This document shows positions 18,904-27,307 of a stretch of DNA of 64,000 bases, piece after piece. The translations under genes and the position numbers were made by a program. The DNA comes from Bog-473 sp963804055 (lineage in GTDB: Bacteria; Actinomycetota; Acidimicrobiia; Acidimicrobiales; RAAP-2): NCBI GenBank assembly GCA_963804055.1, contig CAWDOU010000013.1:682001-746000 (forward strand). The letters are read 5' to 3'. Below the pieces are notes generated by a model, which had not been told where the DNA came from, ran no database searches, and saw nothing but the letters and a program-made list of their open reading frames with translations. Positions within the stretch are counted from its first letter, which is position 1; the number at the start of each line of letters is the position of its first letter.

Positions 18904-19290
18904 CTACAGGGTCTGGGCCGTGGGGGGAGGCGGCGGCGGAGAAGACGGGTCGGCCGCCTTCGGGGGCGGCGGAGGAGCCGGAGCCGAGCCGCCTCCGGCA
19001 GGCGTCGCCGTCGGAGCGCCGGCGGCGGACTCGGGCGCCAAGGTGATCTGCCCGTGCTCGGACTCGTGGGACTGCAGCGATGTGACCAGCTGTGCGATCT
19101 CGGTGTCGGTGCTCGGCGTCGACCGCCCCGTCTGGGTGGCGTAGTAGGCCGCACCCAGGTCCCGGAGCATGCCGTCGGCCGCCTTCTTGGCCTGGGCCTC
19201 GTTCATCTTGGCCTGGCCCTTGGCCGCCGCATCCTTGGCCATCTCCGTCGCCGCCGTCGCCTGTGCCTTGACCTTGTCGAGCAGTCCCAT
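18904..19290 (-). CDS. Small hypothetical protein with helical N-terminus and proline-rich tail
   Basis: 128 residues from ATG 19290, preceded by AAGGGAGG. The first 85 residues (MGLLDKVKAQATAATEMAKDAAAKGQAKMNEAQAKKAADG...) form an amphipathic Ala/Lys-rich helix, then a conserved-looking LRDLGAAYYATQTGR segment. The rest is Ala/Gly/Pro-rich, ending in a run of prolines. Similar MGLLDKVKAQA-type small proteins are widespread in actinobacteria without known role. It lies 98 bases after the UPF0182 gene on the same strand and may share its transcript. Confidence 0.7.
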   Translation of the reverse strand: MGLLDKVKAQATAATEMAKDAAAKGQAKMNEAQAKKAADGMLRDLGAAYYATQTGRSTPSTDTEIAQLVTSLQSHESEHGQITLAPESAAGAPTATPAGGGSAPAPPPPPKAADPSSPPPPPPTAQTL

Positions 19291-19388
19291 CGGGAGCCTC
19301 CCTTGCGCCGTGTCCGACCCATCATGGGACGCGCCGGCCCGGTGCGCAACCGGAATCGTGGCCGCCGGGCGGCCCGGGTCCCGTGGAC

Positions 19389-22300
19389 TCAGGCCTTGGG
19401 GGCCGCCGAGACCAGCGTCGTGGAGGTGGTGCTCGTCGTGTTCTTGGGTTCGGTGCTGGTCGGCACCGACGTTGTGGTCGAGGAGGAGCCGGTGCTGTGC
19501 ACCGTGGTCGTCGTCGTTCCCGACTTCTTCGTCGTCTTCCCGCCCTTCACCGGCGGCATGGTCGTGCTCGTGGTGGTGGTGGTCGTGGTCGCCCCCGTCG
19601 TCGCGGTGATGACGTCCTGCGCCTGGGCGATCGCCGCCTGCATCGCGACCAGATCGCTCTGGAACTGCCCCAGTTGGTCCGCCTTGAGCGCGGCCAGGGC
19701 GTTGGCGTAGTCCGTCTGCGCCTGCTGCAGGATCCCCGCCACCGCGGCCGGCACCGTGCCGCTCGAGGGGACGCCGCCGGAGCCCGACGGGAGCGTGACG
19801 GTCGTGTTCAAGAGATCGGAGAGGACGTTCCCGAGCGACGTGTCGATCTGCACGTTCTTGCCGAGCACCCCCACGACGTACTGCAGCTGCGGCTGGGGAT
19901 TCGTCGTCGGCGATGCGTACAGAGGCCGCAGGTACACCATTGAGTTGGCGATCGGGACCATGAGCGTCTCCCCCAGCAGGACCTCGGAGCCGTGCTGGTC
20001 GAGCAGCGTGATGTCCGACGACACCGTCTTGTTGGCCGAGATCTCGGCATCGGCGTTGGCCGGGCCCGCCGTCCCCTGCGGCACCTCGTAGAGCTCGAGC
20101 TGGCCGTACTGCCCCGGGTCGGCCAGGCCGACCATCCACGCCGTCAGGTTGAAGTTCTGGTTGGAGTTCGAGAGGTTGGTCTGCGACGCCGGCACGAAGC
20201 CGTCCGACACCGTGAACACCTGTTTGTCCGGGGCCGTGCCGGGCAGTGAGTACACCTGGTACTGCGGTGCCATACGGGCCGGGGTGGTGGACACGAGCTG
20301 GCCCTGGTTGTTGTAGGTGTTCTCGGCCAGGAGCGCCTGCGACTGCGGCCCGGCGCCCGCCGTCGGCGAGAGCTGCCAGGCGTTGCTCGCCGCGTAGAAC
20401 TGACTCGAGCTCTGCAGGTGGTAGCGACCGTATATGGCGGACTGAATGGAGAAGATGTCCGGCGGGTAGCGCAGGTGGGCCAGCAGGGCGGCGGGCATCT
20501 TCGAGAGCGGCACGAACATGTTCGGGAATGCCGCCGTGTACGCCTGGAGGATCGGGTCCTTCGGATCGGCGTCGTAGAAGGTCATCTTCCCCGAGTAGGC
20601 GTCGATGACGACCTTCACCGAGTTGCGCACGTAGTTGTAGCTGCCCGGCAGGCTGCTCCCGACCGCCACCTGCTGGGTGTCGGCGTTCTGCGAGTAGGCG
20701 TAGTTCGCTGTGGTCGTGTAGCCGTCGACGATCCAGTCGATGTGCCCGTGATCGGGGCCCGGTCCGTCGTTGATCACCGCGTAGGGGTTGTGGTCGAACG
20801 TCAGGAAGGGAGCAGCCTTCTGCGCCATGGACACCGGGTCACGGATGAACATGATCCGCGACTTGCTCGTGATCTGGCTCGAAATGAGGAGATTGAAGTC
20901 ACCGAGCCGGAGAGCGAAGGCAGCCCGGGTGAAGATGGACGAGAGCTGCACGCCCCCGGTGCCCGTGTAGTGGCTCTCGATGTTCGTGCCGTCCTTCTTC
21001 TGGTAGTCGACCTCCAGCTGCTTGGAGTTGGCGACGACGTAGCCCGTCTCGCCGGCGCCGAAGTAGACGTTCGGCTGCGTGATCTCGGGCAGGCCGTCGG
21101 AGGAGGACGGCGGCACGTCCTGCACACCGAACACGGGGTTGTTCGAATTGGTCTGGTTGCTCAGGGCCACGGCGGCGCCGTTCCCGTGGGTGTACTGCAG
21201 GTGCGTGTTGACCCACGACGCCGCCGGCACCCCGGAGGCCGAAATGTCACGCACGCCGATCAGTACCGGCGTCCGCTGTCCGTCCAGCGTGTACCGGTCG
21301 ACGGCCAGGGAGGGGAACGAGTAGTAGGACTTGATGCCCTGCAGCCGTTGGAACGTCTGCAGCGAAATCGTGGGGTCGGGGTCCCACTGCCGGATGTTGT
21401 CGATCGTCGGCGCCGCCACCACGGTCTGGCTGGCCGTGATGCTCGTCTGGGCCGGGAACTGATGCACGTGCACGTTGTTCAGCGAATAGGCGTCGCGCGT
21501 GGCGGTGATGTTGCGCTTGATGTACGGGGCCTCCAGCGAGCTCTGCGCCGGCGTGACCTTGAGCGCCTGCAGCAGCGCCGGGTAGATGATCCCGACGACG
21601 AGGGCGACGAAGGCCCAGATCCCGACGGCGAGGACGGGCAGCGTCCAGCCCTGGCGCCGGATGTTGAAGAGCAGGATCACGGCGGCGAAGATCGAGACGT
21701 AAATGAGCAGCGTCTCGGCGGGCAATCGGGCATGCACGTCCGTATAGCCCGCGCCGTTGACATAGCCGTCCTGGGAGTTGACCAACGACCAGCGCTGCAG
21801 GACGTAGCCCGCCGCCTTGTCCAGGGCGATCAGGGCCAGGAGCACCGAGATGTGGGCCTTCACGGGCGGGCGCACGCGGGGCAGTCCCCGCTGGGGCTGG
21901 ATCCCGCCGTTGAAATAGTGGAACACCACCGAGACGGCCAGCGTCACGATCAGGATGGCCAGCGTCCAGTCCACGATGAAGATCAGGAACGGGAGCTTGA
22001 AGACGTAGAAACCGATGTCCTTGCCGAACTGGGGGTCGGTGATGCCGAAGTTGCCGCCGTGGCGGAAGAGGATCCAGTTGTTCCACTGCCCCACCGTTCC
22101 CGAGGCCCCGATGAGGGCGAGGACGAAGGCCAGTCCCACGTAGATCCGTCCCGCGTAGGGGCGGACGAACTGCTGGTAGCGCCGCACCAGCTCGTCCTCC
22201 TGGGCCAGCACGATGTCGTGACCCGCGATGCGGTCGCACACCACCAGGTTCACCCAGAGCACCGCGAAGAAGATCGCCCCGAAGACGCCGAAGAGGCCGA

Positions 22301-22499
22301 GCTTGATGGCCAGCAGCGTCGAGAAGACGTTGTGCAGGTCGACGGACGAGAACCAGAGGCTGTCGGTGTAGAGCCCGGCCAGCGAGCGCAACGACACCAG
22401 CAGGACGACGATGAGGACGACGAAGCCGATCAGCCACCACCGGGCGCGGTGGCGTCGGCGCGGCGCGGGATCAGCGGTCAGATCGCTGGGGATGCGCAC
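19389..22499 (-). CDS. UPF0182 family large membrane protein
   Basis: 1036 residues. The N-terminal third has about seven membrane helices (for example WWLIGFVVLIVVLLVSLRSLAGLY, FGVFGAIFFAVLWVNLVV, IYVGLAFVLALIGASGTVGQW). A large extracytoplasmic domain follows with family signatures ALYVDRYTLDGQ-like and LLAENTYNNQGQLV / GLADPGQYGQLELYEVPQG, and the tail is Ser/Thr-rich (a run of Thr before MPPVKGGKTTKK). The family is near-universal in actinobacteria (Rv3193c type) and its biochemical function is unknown. It starts at GTG 22499, 63 bases after the DivIVA/MuF gene, and shares its direction and neighbourhood with the PDZ protease as in mycobacteria. Confidence 0.9.
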   Translation of the reverse strand: MRIPSDLTADPAPRRRHRARWWLIGFVVLIVVLLVSLRSLAGLYTDSLWFSSVDLHNVFSTLLAIKLGLFGVFGAIFFAVLWVNLVVCDRIAGHDIVLAQEDELVRRYQQFVRPYAGRIYVGLAFVLALIGASGTVGQWNNWILFRHGGNFGITDPQFGKDIGFYVFKLPFLIFIVDWTLAILIVTLAVSVVFHYFNGGIQPQRGLPRVRPPVKAHISVLLALIALDKAAGYVLQRWSLVNSQDGYVNGAGYTDVHARLPAETLLIYVSIFAAVILLFNIRRQGWTLPVLAVGIWAFVALVVGIIYPALLQALKVTPAQSSLEAPYIKRNITATRDAYSLNNVHVHQFPAQTSITASQTVVAAPTIDNIRQWDPDPTISLQTFQRLQGIKSYYSFPSLAVDRYTLDGQRTPVLIGVRDISASGVPAASWVNTHLQYTHGNGAAVALSNQTNSNNPVFGVQDVPPSSSDGLPEITQPNVYFGAGETGYVVANSKQLEVDYQKKDGTNIESHYTGTGGVQLSSIFTRAAFALRLGDFNLLISSQITSKSRIMFIRDPVSMAQKAAPFLTFDHNPYAVINDGPGPDHGHIDWIVDGYTTTANYAYSQNADTQQVAVGSSLPGSYNYVRNSVKVVIDAYSGKMTFYDADPKDPILQAYTAAFPNMFVPLSKMPAALLAHLRYPPDIFSIQSAIYGRYHLQSSSQFYAASNAWQLSPTAGAGPQSQALLAENTYNNQGQLVSTTPARMAPQYQVYSLPGTAPDKQVFTVSDGFVPASQTNLSNSNQNFNLTAWMVGLADPGQYGQLELYEVPQGTAGPANADAEISANKTVSSDITLLDQHGSEVLLGETLMVPIANSMVYLRPLYASPTTNPQPQLQYVVGVLGKNVQIDTSLGNVLSDLLNTTVTLPSGSGGVPSSGTVPAAVAGILQQAQTDYANALAALKADQLGQFQSDLVAMQAAIAQAQDVITATTGATTTTTTTSTTMPPVKGGKTTKKSGTTTTTVHSTGSSSTTTSVPTSTEPKNTTSTTSTTLVSAAPKA

Positions 22500-22562
22500 G
22501 AGGGGAGCCTAACGTCCGCCGCACCACCTCCTATGGGCAGCAGCGGCAGTCAGAAGTCCAGG

Positions 22563-24302
22563 TCAGTCGGTCGCCGGGGCAATGAGGCAACGGCAGCCCG
22601 AATGGGCCGGCGGGTGGGCGTGCCCGGTCGGGAAGGCGTCGGAGCCGCGCACGGCTCCGGCCAGCGCGTTGTCCTCGCAGTCCGAGCACCCGCTGGCCGT
22701 CGTCACCACCCAGCGCACCTTGCCGTTCGCGCTGGCCGCGGCCACCCCCGCCGCGAAGGCCTGCGTGGCCTGGTCGCCGACGAGCCGCTCCACCCGTTCG
22801 CCCCGCCACTCCCTGAAGGCGGCGCTGATCCGGTCGGCCGGGTCGCCCGACCCCTCCGACACCTGCCGCCGCAGGGCGCTCACCACGGCGCGGGCCAGCC
22901 CGCTCGACGCCTGCTCCACGGCGTCCCCCCGCGGGATGGTCGCCGCGCCGGCTCCCACGAACACCGTTCCGGCGGCGAACGCCTCGTCGAGGTGACTGCG
23001 TGCCGCCGACGCGAAGCCGGCCAGGTGCTCGTCCTCGGAGCCCATGAGCTCGTCGACGTCGAGCGCCGGCGCGCTCCGGAGCTGGTCCAGCAGCCGGTTC
23101 TGGTCGTCGCCCAGGTGGCGCTTCACGGTCCGGCTCAGCCGCGCCGTGATCGGCGTCAGCAGCTCGTCGCGCCGGGCGATGATCGGGTCGTCGGGCCCCG
23201 GCTCGGGCTCGGGCTCCTCCGCGGCGGCCTCCTCGGCTGCATCGTCTGCGGCGCCGGGGGTCTCCGCTGCGTCCGCCGCCTTGGCCGGTGCGGCGACAGC
23301 CGGCCCGCTCCCCCCGTCGTCCGGCGCGGCCGCCGGTGCCGCAACCTGCGGCGCCTGCTCGGCTGCGGGCGCCGGCGTCTCCGCCGTACCGGCGCGGATG
23401 CGGGCGAAGAGCTCGTCGACCGAGGGCCCGGTGGTCTCCTCCCCCGCCTCGCCCTCGGAAGGACCGCCCACAGCCGGCGTCGGCCCGGTCGGCGGCGCCT
23501 CGCCGCTCACCTCGACCGTCTCGTCCTGGTCGTGCGGGAGATCGGCCGTCCCGAGGCGGAATTGGTCGGCCACGCCCTGCGCCGCGGCGCGGGCCTCCTC
23601 GTCGGTGCGGTCCAGCTGGGCCAGGATCGCGTCGACCCGATCGCGCACGCCGTGCACCGAGGCGGCCATCTCGTCCCTGGCGGCGCGCAGCTGCTCAATC
23701 TGGATCCCGAGGCCGCGCCGCCGGGACGCCAGGTCGGCCAGGACGCGGCGGCGGGCTTCTTGGACCTGGTCGAGGAGGGCCCGGCCCTCGTCCTTGGCGC
23801 GGGTGATGATCGCCTCACCCGCGGCAACGGCCTCGGCGATGATCCGCTCACTCTCCACCCGCGCCTCCTGTTCGGCGTTGGCCACCAGCAGCTCCACCTC
23901 GACCACCCGCTCGGCCGCCGAGGTCTCGGTGCGCTCCTGCAGCTCGTCGACCTGGCTCTGGGTCTCCCGCAGGAGCAGCGCCGCCCCCTCCTGGGCCTGG
24001 GCCACAATCCGGGCCGCCTCCTCGTGGGCGTGGCGCAGGATCTGGGCGCTGTGCTGGCCCAATGACGCCGTGAGGGTGGCCTCGTCCACCACCGGGTGGG
24101 CCGCCCGCTCCTCCGCCTCGGCCAGGGCCTCCCGCAGCTCCTCCTCGCGCGCCTCGAGCGTCTCCAGGCTGCGGGCGACCGACTGCAGGTAGGAGCGGAC
24201 CTCGTCGCTGTCGAAGCCCCGGCGGACCACGGCGAAGGAGTGCTGCGCGATGTCGCCGGCCGCGATCCGGGACGATGAGATGGGGGGGCGTCCTTCTGCC
24301 AT
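22563..24302 (-). CDS. DivIVA-domain coiled-coil protein with phage MuF-like C-terminal domain
   Basis: 579 residues in three parts. Residues 12-60 are a DivIVA N-terminal domain (IAQHSFAVVRRGFDSDEVRSYLQSVARSLE), followed by about 190 residues of coiled coil. An Ala/Pro/Glu-rich linker runs from about 250 to 370. Residues 380-579 resemble the phage Mu F / head-morphogenesis domain: FREWRGERVERLVGDQATQAFAAGV, RWVVTTASGCSDCEDNAL, ending HAHPPAHSGCRC. The Cys/His set (C539, C542, H561, H563, H567, C570, C572) could hold zinc, which is inference. It sits nine bases after the PDZ/Lon protease gene, so one operon is likely. DivIVA domains sense curved or polar membrane; the fused tail has no known cellular role. 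Confidence 0.8.
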   Translation of the reverse strand: MAEGRPPISSSRIAAGDIAQHSFAVVRRGFDSDEVRSYLQSVARSLETLEAREEELREALAEAEERAAHPVVDEATLTASLGQHSAQILRHAHEEAARIVAQAQEGAALLLRETQSQVDELQERTETSAAERVVEVELLVANAEQEARVESERIIAEAVAAGEAIITRAKDEGRALLDQVQEARRRVLADLASRRRGLGIQIEQLRAARDEMAASVHGVRDRVDAILAQLDRTDEEARAAAQGVADQFRLGTADLPHDQDETVEVSGEAPPTGPTPAVGGPSEGEAGEETTGPSVDELFARIRAGTAETPAPAAEQAPQVAAPAAAPDDGGSGPAVAAPAKAADAAETPGAADDAAEEAAAEEPEPEPGPDDPIIARRDELLTPITARLSRTVKRHLGDDQNRLLDQLRSAPALDVDELMGSEDEHLAGFASAARSHLDEAFAAGTVFVGAGAATIPRGDAVEQASSGLARAVVSALRRQVSEGSGDPADRISAAFREWRGERVERLVGDQATQAFAAGVAAASANGKVRWVVTTASGCSDCEDNALAGAVRGSDAFPTGHAHPPAHSGCRCLIAPATD

Positions 24303-24311
24303 GGCCAGAGC

Positions 24312-25538
24312 CTACGGCGCCGCCTGGGCCGGCACAGGCTTGGTGGGCACACTGCCCCCGAGGGATTTGAGAATCCGGAGCACCTGGTTCAGGTTGCTCA
24401 CCGCATACACGTGGAGTTGCGGGGTGGCCTTGGACTCGGCGGTCTTCAGCTCGACCGAGGGCACGAAGAACACGGTGGCTCCCGCCCGCTCCACGGCGAT
24501 CGTCTTCTCGGCCACGCCACCGACGTCGCCGACGTCGCCGTCCTGGTCGATGGTGCCGGTGGCGGCGACGATCCGGTTGCCGGTCAGGCGCCCGCTGCTC
24601 AGCTTGTCCATGATGCCGAGCGTCATGGCCAGCCCCGCCGACGGGCCGCCGATGTCCTGCGTGTGCACGGTGACCTTGACGGGGAACTGCCAGTCCTGCT
24701 GGGTCTGCGGCTGAATGCCCAGATACGCGGTCGGCTTCGTCGGCGCGCCGCAGCCGGTGTCGACGAGGCCCTTGGGCGGCGTGCCCAGCGTCACGGACTT
24801 GGTGACGGTGGGGCCCTTCACGAAGTCGCCCACGCTGTTGATGGAGGACTCCTCCACCGTGAGCACCGCCTTCGTCCCCGGCGTCAGTCCGTGCAGTGCC
24901 GTGATGAGCGAGCAGTCGGTGGTGACCGGGGTGGCGTTGACCGCGGTGATCACCTGCGCCACGTGCAGGGTCGAGGCCGCCGGCGAGCCGGGAGCGATCC
25001 CGTAGACGAGCGCGCCGACGTTGGTGGAGGTGACCGTGTAGCCGAGGCGCGACAGCGCGGCCGCCGTGGCGAACGACTGGGCCTGGGCCATCTGCAGGTA
25101 GCCCTGGTCGAGGAACTGCCCCTCGTCGGGCGTGGGTCCGAGGAGCTCGGTTCCCGAGATGATCTCGTTGTTCGAATCGAAGTACCGGAAGCGCAGGTAG
25201 TTGAGCGCGTTCAGCTCCGCGACGTAGACATCGGTCAACAGGATCGTGCCCGTGAGGGGATGGTTCTCCGCCGCCGGCACGTCGATGAACTGCGCGACGG
25301 GCGTGGCGTCCCCCGGCGTGATCACGTAGTAGTTGACCGAGATGTGGTTGGCGATCAGCCCCGCCACAATGACGACGACCACGACGATGGACAGGACGGT
25401 GGGCCAAATGCGCCGACGGCCGGCGACGGCAGGCGGGGGCAGGGGCGGTGGCAGCATCCCGGCCGCGTCGGGGCCGGGACCGCTCAAGGTGGGGTTCGCC
25501 GCGGCGTCCCCGTCGGCGCTCGCGTCAGGTTCGGACAT
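24312..25538 (-). CDS. PDZ-domain Lon-like (S16) membrane serine protease, YlbL type
   Basis: 408 residues. A Pro/Ala-rich cytoplasmic N-terminus is followed by one membrane helix (WPTVLSIVVVVVIVAGLIAN), a PDZ domain at about 140-230 (VYGIAPGSPAASTLHVAQVITAVNATPV), and a Lon proteolytic domain. The catalytic dyad is visible: Ser300 in DIGGPSAGLA and Lys345 in GVAEKTIAV, with the usual spacing. No AAA domain is present. ATG 25538 is chosen because the sequence before it overlaps the divergent HEAT-repeat gene. The order PDZ protease then UPF0182 matches Rv3194c-Rv3193c in M. tuberculosis. It likely acts on substrates outside the membrane. Confidence 0.9.
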   Translation of the reverse strand: MSEPDASADGDAAANPTLSGPGPDAAGMLPPPLPPPAVAGRRRIWPTVLSIVVVVVIVAGLIANHISVNYYVITPGDATPVAQFIDVPAAENHPLTGTILLTDVYVAELNALNYLRFRYFDSNNEIISGTELLGPTPDEGQFLDQGYLQMAQAQSFATAAALSRLGYTVTSTNVGALVYGIAPGSPAASTLHVAQVITAVNATPVTTDCSLITALHGLTPGTKAVLTVEESSINSVGDFVKGPTVTKSVTLGTPPKGLVDTGCGAPTKPTAYLGIQPQTQQDWQFPVKVTVHTQDIGGPSAGLAMTLGIMDKLSSGRLTGNRIVAATGTIDQDGDVGDVGGVAEKTIAVERAGATVFFVPSVELKTAESKATPQLHVYAVSNLNQVLRILKSLGGSVPTKPVPAQAAP

Positions 25539-25547
25539 ACTCGGAAG

Positions 25548-26226
25548 GTGAGCGACAAGGTTGCCACGGATCAGGGCGGCCAGGGCCGCGACGGCCGCGA
25601 CGGCCGCGCCGACGTTCGCCGCCGCCGCGTCACCATGGCCGGGCATGGCGGCGACCCCGCCGTGGCCCGGCAGGGACTGGCCGACCCCGCCCCGGTCGTG
25701 CGGGTGGCCGCGCTGGGCGCGCTGGCCCGTCTCGGCCGGTTGACGGCCGCCGACGTGGAGGGCGCGCTCTCAGACACTGCGCCTGCCGTGCGCCGCCGCG
25801 CCGTCGAGGTGGCGCTCCGTGGCCGGGGCAGTGGCAGCCGCTCGTCGCTGCCCCGCGCCGTGGTCGGCGCACTCGGGGACGCCGATCCGCTCGTCGTGGT
25901 GGGCGCCGCCTGGTTCCTGGCCGAGCGGCACGTCCACGCCGCGGTGCCGGCCTTGGCGAGGACGGCGACGCAGCACGCAGACGCCCGCTGCCGCGAGGCC
26001 GCGGTGGCCGCGCTGGGCGCCCTGGGCGATGCGGACGGGCTGCCGGCCGTGCTCGACGCGCTGCACGACGCGCCGACGGTGCGGCGACGCGCCACCGTCG
26101 CCCTGGCCGGCTTCGACGACCCGCGCGGTGACGCCCGCGCTGCGGGCCGCTACCGAGGACCGGGATTGGCAGGTGCGCCAGGCCGCCGGCGAGCTGCTCG
26201 ACGAGCCGGCGGCGGGCCCCTCCTAG
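25548..26226 (+). pseudogene. HEAT-repeat protein, frameshifted near the C-terminus
   Basis: A HEAT/PBS-lyase-type repeat protein of about 225 residues once joined. It opens at GTG 25548, or possibly ATG 25635. Repeats are visible as VVRVAALGALARLG, AVRRRAVEVALRGRG, LVVVGAAWFLAERHV, CREAAVAALGALGDADGLPAVLDAL and VRRRATVALAGFDDPR. At about 26127 an extra G pushes the frame off. The last repeat continues in another frame as VTPALRAATEDRDWQVRQAAGELLDEP to 26226. The 679-base span minus one divides by three. Only nine bases separate its start from the divergent protease start. It is probably a protein-protein scaffold. Confidence 0.7.
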
Positions 26227-26235
26227 CCCTCCCCG

Positions 26236-27237
26236 TCAGTCGTCGTCGGTGAAGAGCCGCTTCAGGCGGTCGAACGACTCGAGGCAGACCCCGGCGCCCT
26301 GCACCACGCACTCGAGCGGCGTGTCGACGAGATGCACCGGGACGGCGGTGGCATCGGCCAGGCGCTGGGTCATGCCGCGCAGCAGCGCGCCGCCGCCGGT
26401 CAGGTGCACGCCCTGGAACATGATGTCCTGCGCCAGCTCGGGTGGCGCCTCGCCCAGGCACTCCGCGGCGGCCGCGATGATGGACGCCACGTTGTCCTCC
26501 AGCGCGCCGCGCACCTCGAGCGGCGACAGCACCACGGTCTTGGGCCGTCCTGTGGCGACCTCCCGGCCGCGGATCTCGGCCTGTTGCTCGCCCTCGTGTG
26601 GGGAGGCCGAGCCGATGGCCAGCTTCACCGCTTCCGCCGTGCGCTCGCCGACCGCCACGCCGTACTGGTGGCGCACGTAGTTCTGAATGGACGCATCGAA
26701 GTCGAAGCCCCCGCAACGCAACGCCTGCACGGCGACGACGCCCCCGAGCGAAATGACGGCCATCTCCGCCGTGCCGCCGCCGACGTCGACCACCATGTTG
26801 CCGACGGGCTCGTGGATGGGCAGCCCCGCCCCGATGGCGGCAGCCATCGGTTGCTCAATGAGGAAGCTGGCTGACGCGCCCGCCCGCCGGGCCGCCTCCT
26901 TGACGGCGCGCCGCTCGACGGCGGTGATGGCGGAGGGGACGCAGATCAGGACCTTGGGCCGGTTGAGGCGGCCGACCCCGACGCGGCGCAGCAGCACGCT
27001 GAGCATCCGCTCGGTCACCTCGAAGTCGGTGATGGCGCCGCCGCGCAGCGGCCGCTCGGCCACGATGTACCCCGGCGTCCGGCCGATCATCTGCCAGGCG
27101 TCCGTGCCGATGGCGAGCACCTCACGGCTGCGCGAATCGAGGGCGACCACTGTCGGCTCGTTCAGTACGAGGCCCTTCCCCTTGGCGTAGACAAGCGTGT
27201 TGGCCGTCCCGAGATCGATGGCCAGGTCGCGTGACAT
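26236..27237 (-). CDS. mreB: Rod shape-determining protein MreB
   Basis: 333 residues of the bacterial actin family. Seen: phosphate 1 loop AIDLGTANTLVYAKGKG, the connect segment LICVPSAITAVERRAVKEAA, phosphate 2 VVDVGGGTAEMAVISLGG, and adenosine motif VHLTGGGALLRGM. Length is normal. MreB forms membrane-bound filaments that place lateral wall synthesis. No mreC, mreD, rodA or PBP2 gene lies next to it, so it is not in the usual cluster. It is divergent from the HtrA-like gene and ends close to the convergent HEAT-repeat gene. Confidence 0.93.
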   Translation of the reverse strand: MSRDLAIDLGTANTLVYAKGKGLVLNEPTVVALDSRSREVLAIGTDAWQMIGRTPGYIVAERPLRGGAITDFEVTERMLSVLLRRVGVGRLNRPKVLICVPSAITAVERRAVKEAARRAGASASFLIEQPMAAAIGAGLPIHEPVGNMVVDVGGGTAEMAVISLGGVVAVQALRCGGFDFDASIQNYVRHQYGVAVGERTAEAVKLAIGSASPHEGEQQAEIRGREVATGRPKTVVLSPLEVRGALEDNVASIIAAAAECLGEAPPELAQDIMFQGVHLTGGGALLRGMTQRLADATAVPVHLVDTPLECVVQGAGVCLESFDRLKRLFTDDD

Positions 27238-27307
27238 GCGGCCTCATGGTACGGCCGCACGGTCGGCCGACGGCACTTTCCTGGACTTTCTCGGTATCGT
27301 CGCCCAG

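Noticed and set aside
22563..23200. Possible prophage remnant because of the MuF-like domain.
   Set aside because: No capsid, terminase, portal, tail or integrase genes are nearby, and the domain is in frame with a DivIVA protein in a conserved envelope cluster.
20418..24065. A plus-strand open frame of over 1200 codons opposite UPF0182 and the DivIVA gene.
   Set aside because: The opposite strand encodes clear protein families. The plus-strand translation is Arg/Val/Gly-rich with no domain, as expected for an antisense frame in GC-rich DNA.
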